57,129 nucleotides of DNA. Source: Pelagophyceae sp. CCMP2097 (taxonomy: Eukaryota > Sar > Pelagophyceae). Within the stretch, counting starts at the first letter, position 1. Every line of letters begins with the position of its first letter. Positions 1 through 8,272 of this stretch are shown piece after piece. The notes below the pieces were generated by a model. The model saw nothing but the letters and a program-made list of their open reading frames with translations, made no database searches and had not been told where the DNA came from. The DNA is taken from contig MU657305.1 of the NCBI GenBank assembly GCA_026770575.1, positions 4,439 to 61,567 of the forward strand, given 5' to 3'. Position numbers and translations under genes: made by a program.

Positions 1-563
1 AAGGAGCCGGGGGGGGCGAACGGTTTCCAAGGGCAAAGGACGCCGCGCTCCGGGGGGGGAGTATATTCACATGTACGGCGCGTGTACAGGACGAGCAGCC
101 AAATTCGCATGCCAAGCGGAGTAGAAACGTGAACGAGCAGGCTCGAACCCGCGACCTCATGCAAGACATTTGAACTGGAGGGCCCATCGGACGGGCGGCC
201 TGGAGCGGGGTCATAAAGTCCTCCAGAACCCCCACCCATGCACTCCCCGCTCCTTGATTGCAGTCTCGGCTGCCTCTTGGATCAAGTGGTTATCTCACCC
301 CATGTACGACACGCGTCGCGTAAGCCTTCCCCAATGCACTCCCCATGCCCCCCCCCAAAAGGGGAAAAAACGAACCCTGTGCAGCAGCTGCGCGCAGCCG
401 CAGCCGCGCAGGAAGGCCTGCGTTGGACCGCGTCGTCTGCCCCCCGGGTAAGCTTCAGGAGCATCCGCTCGAACTTCGCGACCGGTGCCTCGGGCAGCGT
501 CGACGTCAAGCAAACGATGCAACCTCTACGTTTCCTGGGTGATCCGTGCCGCGTCGTCTGGCT
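1..563. other. Non-coding flank, no gene seen
   Basis: This is the 3' flank of the minus-strand TPR gene. The frames that stay open here have no recognisable domain, are rich in Arg/Pro/Ala and overlap each other on both strands, as expected from GC-rich non-coding DNA. A short homopurine/homopyrimidine stretch lies at 345-375. A T-arm-like string near 143-165 was examined as a possible tRNA and rejected. Confidence 0.5.
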
Positions 564-3074
564 TTAGTACTTTGGGGCGTGCGGCGCCCAGAGCCAGACG
601 TGCTCGAGGGCGCGGTAGCGTTTGAGGTGTAGTTTGGCGAGGGCTTGAGCGTTGCAGGCCGTCCAGTTGTCCGACTCCTCGCGGCGCGCGCGTTCCTCGG
701 GGTGCCTAGTCGTGTTTCCTCGGGGTGCCTAATCGCGTTTCGGGCCCGTCCTCCCGCGCGGGTGCGGACGCCGGCGCTTGCATGGCCTCTAGGCGCTCTA
801 AGGAGACGACTTCCACGCCTTCAAACCCGCCGTCGTGCGCCGCGGCCACGGTCGTATAAAGTTGCACCAGACGCAACGAGGCGTCGGCCACCGAAACAGA
901 GTCCTTGATAGCCTCAGCGAGCTGCAGCTGCGCCTTGACGTTTGTAATGGCCTGCGGAGGCATTCTAGAGTATTCCATCGAGGGTGCCGCGTCAGCAGGT
1001 GAACGCACCGTTTCGGGGTCGCCGTTTGCTGCGTTGAAGTCCGCGAGGTTGCGCAGCGCCGTCATCTTGAGTCTGGGCGAGTCAACGTCGTTTGCTGTCG
1101 TTAGATGGGCATCAAAGTCCTCCGAGGCCTCGTCCGGAGATCCGAGCTGGAAGCGGCAAGCCGCGCGGTGAGCCAGCGCAGCGCAGACTTGCCGGTCGTT
1201 CGCCGCAAGCTGCGACGCCGCCTGCGAAGGCGCGTGGCCTCTGGCGCCGCGACTCGTCGGCCTCTAACGACGCAAACGTCAAAAGCATGCCTCGATAAAA
1301 ACGCTCACCGCCGCGGCGTCGGCAGCCTTTTTCAGCTGCGCGTTGGTCGGCGGCGCGCCGGCGCCCGAGGCGCAGAGCGCGCCTGCGCCGACGCCTTTGC
1401 GGAGACAAGCAGCTTGGTTCGACTTTGCCGCAGACCTAGAATAGCTTCGACGACAGATAGAATAGCTTCGACGACAGAAACACGACTCCGAGCAAGCACT
1501 GACTGCATGGCGTTGAGCTTCTTCGCGCGCTGCGCCGCGCTGTCGCCCTGGTCGAAGAGCAGCAAGTCGGAAGGGCCGTCCTTTTCCGAGCCGTAGATTT
1601 TAGAATTGGAAAATGAACCTTTTGTCTCTTTCGTCGCCCCGTGCGCCTTGCCAAACGCCGCCGCCGCGCCGGAGAGGTCGCCGCGTAGAGCGCGGGCCAA
1701 GCCGTCGGCGCAGTGCACGTGGAAGTCGACCACCGCGAGACCGGCAGTTCCTATTTTTAAATCTGTCCCGCTCATGTCCTTCAACCTCGCAATGTCGGCA
1801 AAGCTCCGCGCCATCCTGGAATGCCACGCCGATAGAGCGGCGTCGGGCCTTGGAGATCCGTCTGCCGAGGTGCGTTGAACGAAATGTTTTGCGAGGGCGA
1901 CGTGCACAACCGCCGCGCAAACCGCATCGTCCGACCTCGCGCGCCACGCGTCGGCCTGGACCATGCGCATCTCCGCGTCTTCGCAGGACTCGACGGCGGA
2001 TCCGGGCTTTGGCCTTCGTGTAAAGCCGTCTAATTCGTCAAAGCACAGAAAAGCTCTTTCGAGACGTTTCTCCGCCTCAAACGAGGCGACGGGCGCTGAA
2101 ATCAGCACCGAATGATAAAGAGCTTTCGCGAGGAAGTTCGCGTTCCTTCGAGCGCCCTGGCGCCCACCGGAGACGGCGCCGTCGCCCAGTTCGTCGCAGA
2201 CCTCGATGACGCGCTCAAAGTGCGGCCTTGCATCCGCCACCCGGCCCGTGCGGTAGAGGCAGAGTCCGAGGTTGAGGTTGGCGCGCAGCTCGCCGTCCTC
2301 ACCGGAACGTCTTAAAGCGTCATCAACGAGAGTGTTTTGCGTACTTTTGCGCCTCGTCAGCCTCTTTGAGGCCTCCAAGTCGCGCGTGTGACAAGATATC
2401 GCGTCGTCGTACAAGCCGCGCTGCTCGTGAATGCAGCCGAGCATGGACTCGGAGCGGGCCTCTTGCGCGGGCAATTGGAGCTTCCCAAGCATGGCCAAAG
2501 CTTTGACGAGGCAGGCCTCCGCGTCGCTCAAACGCCCGAGCTCGTACTGCATCGAACCCACGTTGTGCTGCCCCGCAGCCATGCCCTCGGTCCTGGAAGA
2601 CAAGCGTCTATCAAGGGCACCATCCCTCTCGTCAAGTGATCACCTCTCCGCTTGAATGTCGTGGTCCGCGGCGTAATCAAACTGCAGCTGAAAGTGCCGC
2701 AGCGCCGTCTCGTAGTCCCGCATCTCCACGTGGCACGACCCTAAGACGCAGTCGGTCAGTCAGCGGCAGATCGGAAAAGCCGGCTACGAACGGCCCCGCC
2801 GCCCCGCCGCCGCTGCGCACCGAGCTTGGCCTCGAGTCTGGACCGCGCGAGGGGTTCGTGGAAGTCTTGGAAGGCCGCCGACGCCTCTTCGAAACGATCC
2901 GCCGCTTCAGCCTACGCCGACGCCTCTCTGCCTCTGTCTACCTCTGCCTGGCGGGCGCAGTCGAGCAAAACGTCGCGCCGTCGCGCCCCGCAGTCGGCGG
3001 CGCACCCATTTGCGGCCGGCGAAGAAGACCTCCCCGGCGACGGCGTTCTCCTCGGCGCGCTCGTGCGCCGACAT
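564..3074 (-). CDS. TPR-repeat protein, 8 exons
   Basis: Complete gene model with exons 3006-3074, 2821-2911, 2644-2740, 1487-2592, 1309-1382, 1009-1221, 782-951 and 564-705. The exons total 1962 nt (653 aa) and every junction keeps phase. Tetratricopeptide-type helical hairpins fill most of the protein; a typical unit reads HNVGSMQYELGRLSDAEACL and another LGLCLYRTGRVADARPHFE. Spliced joins restore TPR units, for example RKW to AEAADRFEEA and KLG to SCHVEMRDYETALRHF. TPR proteins are interaction scaffolds; the partner cannot be told from sequence, and no enzyme domain, signal peptide or membrane segment is seen. The start Met (MSAHERAEE) is the first in frame before the first TPR unit; an in-frame extension upstream is possible. 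The last intron (706-781) is GC-AG and has a duplicated acceptor. Confidence 0.85.
693..738. repeat. 23-bp tandem duplication over a 3' splice site
   Basis: Two adjacent 23-bp copies (693-715 and 716-738) differ at two positions. Each carries, on the minus strand, a TAG followed by GCACCCC, so the acceptor of the last TPR-gene intron and the first bases of the last exon are present twice. Only the copy at 705/706 continues in the reading frame of the last exon. Confidence 0.8.
1437..1478. repeat. 21-bp perfect tandem duplication inside an intron
   Basis: Two perfect copies (1437-1457 and 1458-1478) lie inside the TPR-gene intron 1383-1486. The intron is supported by phase: exon 1487-2592 ends in phase 1 and exon 1309-1382 begins with the two bases needed to complete the codon. 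Confidence 0.75.
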
Positions 3075-3120
3075 GGGCCCGCCGGTGGCGCCGAGCGGGG
3101 CCTCGATCGCGGCCCGTCCC

Positions 3121-3182
3121 GGAGTCGACGCCGAAAGCTCCCCGGAGTCGACGCCGAAAGCTCCGGAGTCGACGCCGAAAGG
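3121..3182. repeat. About 20-23-bp tandem repeat, three copies
   Basis: Three near-identical copies of a unit containing GGAGTCGACGCCGAAAG lie just upstream of the TPR gene start at 3074. They can be read as a short repeated peptide (FGVDSGA) in one minus-strand frame, but no spliced model uses them, so they are probably 5' untranslated or promoter DNA. Confidence 0.6.
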
Positions 3183-3491
3183 CGCGCGGCCCAAGGACAA
3201 CACGCGCCGCTCCGATGCGGTGCGCGGGCTTCTGCGTCGAACCGCCTCGAGGTGCGGCCGCCGGCTCGACCTCGCAACGCTCACCCGAGTTATCGCCGAT
3301 TTGTCGCGCGCGAACCGCAGCGGCGTCGCCGGCCGGCGCGGCCTCGAGGCGTGGCGGCATCGGAGGAGGCCCACGCGCGCGTCCTCTACGAGACGACGAA
3401 CGAGGCTCTTCAAAACGGGCCTCGCCCGCGGCCAACGCCGGGTGCCCTCGAGGCATGGAGCTGCCTCTCCCGCGTGGGTCGGGTGACACGC

Positions 3492-4466
3492 TTAGTGCGC
3501 CGCGTCCTGCGACAATTCTCGCCTCGCGCGGCGGATGCGTTCTTTTGTCCGGTCGTCGCAGCTCTTGAGGAGCGGCGGCGCTTTGTGAAGGATCTTGCCC
3601 CGCAGCGCATTTCCGGGCACGGCCTTGCACGGCAGCTGCGCGCGGGTTTTCGCGCGGTCCGCCGGCGCAGGCCAGGGCGGCTCTGGCATTGAAGGCCTCG
3701 GCGGCGGCGCCCTGGACGGTAGAGCGTACGTTGCTTCAAGGGCCGACTGGTGAAGTGGAGACTGCTGCTCCAATTCGAGCTGCCGCAGCTCGTCCAGCTC
3801 CGATTCCGGCAGCGCCTCGGGCGGCACGCCGTCGGCCCGTGGGCCGCCCTGCCGCCGTTCCACGGCCCTTGCCGATATGAGTTTGTCGCCGTCGCGGTCC
3901 CACGTGGCGAGCGGCACGGGGACGCGGCGCTCCATGAGCTTCAAAACGTGCGCCGCAATCACCTGCGGCCGCGCGGCCGCGGAAAGGCGGCCGTCCGGGG
4001 GCGCCTGCACCGCCCAGCGCGGCGTTGGGGGTTGGGAGTTGGCGTCGTCCGAGGTTGCTTCCGAGTTTTCAGAGCCGTCCTCAGTGCCGTCGTCAGAACC
4101 CTCTTCGTCCAAAGCGTCCGTCGGAGCGCCTTCCAAACGGTGTTTCCTCCTCTTTGCGATCTTGGCGAGCCACTTGTCGTGTTTCGCTTCGACCGCCGCC
4201 GCGACTTGGCCCTCGCCTAACGAGGACGAGCGTCTGACAAGGGACTTGCCAATTCGAGCGCGGATAGCACTCTTCCCCAAACTCGACTTGGGCGTACGCC
4301 GGCCGCGATGCCGCGTCTGGCGTGCATGGAGCCTCCGTTTGCACTGTCTCCTCTGCAAAGCGTTTCCCGTCTGAATTTGCCGTCTGCCGCACGCGGGCCA
4401 TTGACGGATGCGCGTGTGCAGCTGAGCTTGCTCAAACGCCACGAGCTTCGACGGGTGTCGGTGCAC
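3492..4466 (-). CDS. Unrecognised basic/acidic protein
   Basis: An open frame of up to 324 codons ends at a natural-looking stop after RRELSQDAAH. The middle reads as a real protein: a basic helix with EAKHDKWLAKIAKRRK, then an acid-rich stretch, then WDRDGDKLIS, which resembles the first nine positions of an EF-hand calcium loop but lacks the closing acidic residue. The first 50 residues are Arg/Gln-rich and look less like coding sequence, so the true start or first exon may lie elsewhere. It may be the 3' part of the gene at 4539-6572, but I could not find a phase-consistent join. No function is assigned. Confidence 0.5.
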   Translation of the reverse strand: MHRHPSKLVAFEQAQLHTRIRQWPACGRRQIQTGNALQRRQCKRRLHARQTRHRGRRTPKSSLGKSAIRARIGKSLVRRSSSLGEGQVAAAVEAKHDKWLAKIAKRRKHRLEGAPTDALDEEGSDDGTEDGSENSEATSDDANSQPPTPRWAVQAPPDGRLSAAARPQVIAAHVLKLMERRVPVPLATWDRDGDKLISARAVERRQGGPRADGVPPEALPESELDELRQLELEQQSPLHQSALEATYALPSRAPPPRPSMPEPPWPAPADRAKTRAQLPCKAVPGNALRGKILHKAPPLLKSCDDRTKERIRRARRELSQDAAH

Positions 4467-4538
4467 GTACCTCGCGCGGGGATTCGACGGCGCCGCAGAT
4501 TCGGCTGGTGGAAGAATCAGACCTCGGTGGGTCCAAGT

Positions 4539-6572
4539 TCAAACGCACTCTGGCTCCTCCTCCTCCTCGGCGACGTGCTGCGAGCAGGACCGTCGGACGC
4601 GCTCGAGGTTGAGGACGGCCTCTTGGACGGGGCGCAGGATGTTGGCTCCCGGGTTTCGAGCGAGGGACCGGGCCTTGGTGTCCAGTGCATCCATGATGTC
4701 GAAAATACCCGCACCGCGAAAGTGCGCGCACATGGCGCGCGACCTGCGAAGAGGCGTCAACTTGGGCACTGTGACTCAAATGACGCTGTTAAAATACCTG
4801 CACAGTGCCGTGGCGCATCTCAACGAAGCGCCGAGCCAGGGCAGCGTGCGCGCGAGGGAGCCTTCCGCTTGGCCGACGGTGACGAGGTTCTTGAAAGAGT
4901 CTGCTAGGGCTTGTACGACTTGGAAGGCCTCTAAAGCTCTCATCACGTCCGCGGTCGTCCTCCTCGCCACGGCAGCGACGCAGTCGCACGCCGCCGCCGC
5001 CAACCTCTCTCGCGCGATGGCGGTCAAGTCCGCTCTCTCGCCGGGGCCGGTCAAAGCCAAACAGATCATTTTGATAAAGTCTGCGTCTTGGATGATACAT
5101 TCCGAGACAGAATCGTCGCCCCTCGGCGCCGCCACGACCAAAACCAAGAGGCGCTCGAGATGACACATGCAGCCGGAAAAGTGATCCTGCAGCCAGTACG
5201 CCTTTGCCAAAGCGATTAAAGAGCGAGGGCCGCCGTAATTCGAAGCAAGCTCTGCTACGAACAAGCCGCCGTGTTGCATCATGTCCAGCCGCGGCGGGTC
5301 GGTAACGCCTCGCCTTTCCAAAAACTCCTTGAGCTGCAGGCGCAGCTGCGCTTTGACGACCTTTGTGCCCGTGGGTAAGATTTCGCCGGGATGCATCAGC
5401 TCTGCGCGCTTCCGCAAAACTTCCGCCGCCTCCGCGCGCTCCGTAAGCTGGCCCAACACGCCAGAAACGCTGTAAGCCTCGTGCGTCCACGGCTTTAAAG
5501 CCTCGGCGCACGTCCGAGGCACTCTTAGACCAACGAGCTCGTAGGCCGTCTCCTCGTCGTCTGCCGCCTCGTCGTCGGCCGACACGGCCTTTTCGAGCCT
5601 TTTCGAGACGACGCGGAAGATTGCGGCGCCATGGGATTGCGGCAGGTCGTGGTCGGCGTGGGATTGCGGATCGACTGTGTAGAAGAACCTTCCCGTCTTT
5701 TCGTCGACCGACCGTACGCGGGCGTCCACCCAGACCGCCCGCCAGTCGTTTGCGGGCAAGGACCACGAATCCGCGGCGTCGACGCCGTTCCTACCCGCGT
5801 CGCCGCAGCTCATTGATGCGGAGACGACTTTTAAGCGTTCTTTTGGCCAGAGTGGCCCTTGGTCCGTGTAGCCGTCGTCTTCGTCTTCTTCGTCTTCGTA
5901 TAGCGTGATGCCGCGCTCCTCCGCCGTCGCCAGCGCGGCGAGCGAGGCGGTGGATTCGGCGCCTTGAAAAAAGTAGAACGCGGCGTCGGTTTTGACCCGG
6001 AGGGCCGTGGCGCGCGAACCCTATCGTCGTTCTGTCCATTGCGTGCGTGTTTTCCGCCCACAGGCGCATGCGTGGACCAACATCAGTGGAGTCCATCACA
6101 GAAGAAGTACCTCATTTCCGGGTGTCGAAAAGACGCATCGACATCTTCCCGCCGCAAAGGGTCCGAGCAGCGCCGCAGACGTCGACAACACGCACTGCAC
6201 GCCTGCGTAGTTTAGGAGTCGAATGAACGGAGAGGCTGCGAGCGCACCGTGGCCCGCCGGCGTGAATTTTGGAGGTAGGACGACAGCTATTCCTTGGGTG
6301 GTCCAAAGAGTCGAATCTCTCCGTAGACCGTCGTCAAACTCAGTCACCGCGCACACCGCCGCCTCGACTTCCGTGCGGCTGCTCAAAGGGCGCATCCGCG
6401 CCGCCGCGCCGCGTGCCGGCGGCGGCCAACGCTGTATTTTAGCGATAACTATGGGTTTTAGTAAACTTTTCGAACTCCCGACGTCGAACGGCTCCAAGAC
6501 GGGCCACGGGAGGGCCGCGCCGTCGCGGGGAGGCCCGGTCGAAATGCCGCAGACGGACCCAGACGGTTTCAA
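4539..6572 (-). CDS. Unrecognised alpha-helical protein, multi-exon
   Basis: Exon 6111-6572 ends phase 0 at a GTACTT donor and joins across a 90-nt intron (6021-6110) to a long exon below 6020. The second exon reads continuously (FYFFQGAEST, then an acidic run, then a Leu/Ala-rich helical region such as LIALAKAYWLQDHFSGCMC) to about 4790. A further helical piece (GAGIFDIMDALDTKARSLA) at 4539-4769 is in another frame and needs a splice that I could not close near 4776. The helical repeats suggest an alpha-solenoid (ARM/HEAT-like) protein, which is inference. No catalytic motif, signal peptide or membrane segment is seen. The 3' end is uncertain. Confidence 0.55.
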
Positions 6573-6760
6573 GTGTCCTCAGCTCTCAAGAGCGACTCGT
6601 CGTCGTCGAGAGTCAAGTGAAGACACTGCCACTGAAGGGCCTTCGTCCCCGGGCGTCGTCAACGACGCCGCCCCGCCTCCGCAGAGCACCTCGTCACCGA
6701 GGATGCAAGTTTAGCATCGGGGGACAAGTCCCTCGACGGGCGTCCCCTGCGCCGAGCGCC

Positions 6761-7710
6761 TCACTCGGTGGGCGCGGCGGGCGCGGCGGGCGCGGCGGGC
6801 GCGGCGGGCGCGGGCCGTTCGAAGATCATAATCACCTAGTTTTATGAAAGTTCACTGACTGACTGACCGAGCGTAAGTCCCTTCTCTCTCGGGTCCTCTC
6901 TCTCGCGTTCAAGCGTCAAAGGTCCCGGGTGCCGCCCCTTGTTGTGAGAAAGGAGCCTCGGGTCCCACCCCTCGCGTGAGAAAGCCCTGAGAAAGCCCTG
7001 GCGTGAGGGATGGCACCGCACCTCGTCCGTCCGGCGGGGTTCGTTGGTCATGAGCATCTCCAGCGCCTTGTCCCAGGGGACCATGGTCGCGTCGTAGAGC
7101 TGGCGCGTCATCTTGACATTGAGGCCTCCAAAGGAAGCGAACCTAGACTCGGCGCGTCGCGACGTGCCGACCGCCGGGCGTAGAGCACTCCAAAGGGCGT
7201 GTCGAGGCCAAGGCCGCACCCCAAAACTCCCGGAGGCAGCTCGCCGAGGCAAGGTGCCGAGGCACTCACATGGAAGCCGGGCCGCCCCCACCTGAGTCTT
7301 GCGAGACGGCGTAGTACGTAAACCCGCGCAGCCGGTCGCCCACGCGCTCCGCGCCGTTGTTCTACACGTGCTGCGTGGTTCGACGATGCTGCGTGGTTCG
7401 ACGATGGCAGGGTTGCGACGTCTGAGAAAGGACGCACCTTTTGCTCTGATCCGTCTTTCGTCACAATGTTCCCCGTCTTCGTCGCCTCGATGTCGATGAA
7501 GAACGGGAGCGGGTACTTTGCGACGATCAGACTGGAGTCGGCCATCGAGCGCCGGATCGAAGTCTTTAACGAACGCTCTGCGTCCAAGTCCAATTCCAGC
7601 ACAAACCCCGGTTCCGCAACTCGAAGAGACGTCGCTGGCCGCGCCACGACGCGCGCCTGGAACGCCGCCGCGCCGGCGATAAGCAGAACGGCGAGCAGGG
7701 AGCGCGCCAT
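6761..7710 (-). CDS. Plastid-targeted protein of unknown function
   Basis: Exons 7438-7710, 7270-7361, 7022-7142 and 6761-6835 total 561 nt (186 aa) and all phases close. The N-terminus is a signal peptide (MARSLLAVLLIAGAAAFQA) ending in an AAAFQA site followed by an Arg-rich transit peptide, the bipartite presequence that takes proteins across the extra membranes of a secondary red plastid. The mature part has no domain I recognise; marks are PLPFFIDIEATKTGNIV, VGDRLRGFTYYAVSQDS and NVKMTRQLYDATMVPWDKAL. The C-terminus is a (Pro-Ala-Ala)n tail encoded by a GC-only 9-bp tandem repeat at about 6771-6813. Intron 1 contains a 17-bp tandem duplication; intron 3 carries a motif shared with 18.5 kb. 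It diverges from the small gene at 7866. Confidence 0.8.
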
Positions 7711-7865
7711 GGTCGACGCGGCGTGTCACCTTCAAGGGAAAGTGGGGTTATTTTAGTGTACTTTCGTGGGTAAATACTCACATCTTTGGGTATGGCGCCG
7801 GACAGGCCGAAACTTCGGAGCCCTGTGTGGAACGTCGTGGACGCCGCGCCGCGGCCCCGCCTACG

Positions 7866-8217
7866 ATGACGCTGACGCCGCACGGCCTCGTCGCGACGAT
7901 CGTCATCGCGGTCGTGTTGGTCTTGCTGCTCCTCCTCTGCAGTGAGTTTTAGTCCCGACCGTGACGTTTGGGGGATCCTTGCAACGGGGAATCCTTATAC
8001 AGTGACTCCCAAGAGTGCCTCCAACGCAGCGTTCAAGGACCTGGTCCCCGGCCTGCGCGACTGGTACTGCACGCTCGGCGGCTGCATCCACCGGCCGCAC
8101 GACCGCCAAAACCGCGGCGAAGCAGAGGCGGACGAGAACGCCACCGAAGAAAGCCCCGAAGAACAAGGCCCAAAGGACGAGCCCCCGCGGCCCCCGGTCG
8201 TATTCCTCTCCTCTTGA
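7866..8217 (+). CDS. Small single-pass membrane protein
   Basis: Two exons, 7866-7941 and 8030-8217, join across an 88-nt intron with a GTGAGT donor (264 nt, 87 aa). The N-terminus is one hydrophobic helix (LVATIVIAVVLVLLLLLC), followed by a short Cys/Trp segment (LRDWYCTLGGCIH) and a charged, Pro/Glu-rich tail. It is probably a type III or signal-anchored membrane protein with a cytosolic tail. No family is recognised. The 5' exon is too short to be found by simple ORF calling; the frame upstream of the join is open only from this ATG. The 155-bp gap to the divergent plastid protein gene must hold both promoters. Confidence 0.65.
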
Positions 8218-8272
8218 CCGACCACATGCGCGGAAGAGATTGGTACGATGTGATTACTCAGGGCTCGTGGCG

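Noticed and set aside
100..240. tRNA-like string (T-arm TTCGA and a CTTGCAT anticodon-like loop on the minus strand)
   Set aside because: The stems around both loops do not pair at the required lengths and the anticodon 3' stem is missing, so at best it is a relic.
2912..2941. 30-nt intron in the TPR gene
   Set aside because: A 94-nt intron (2912-3005) with a GTGCGC donor gives a better TPR join and closes the whole gene in phase, so the ultrashort intron is not needed.
4770..4800. 29-nt intron with GTATTT donor near 4776
   Set aside because: It looks like a donor and acceptor pair, but the resulting frame is not the one with the plausible downstream protein.
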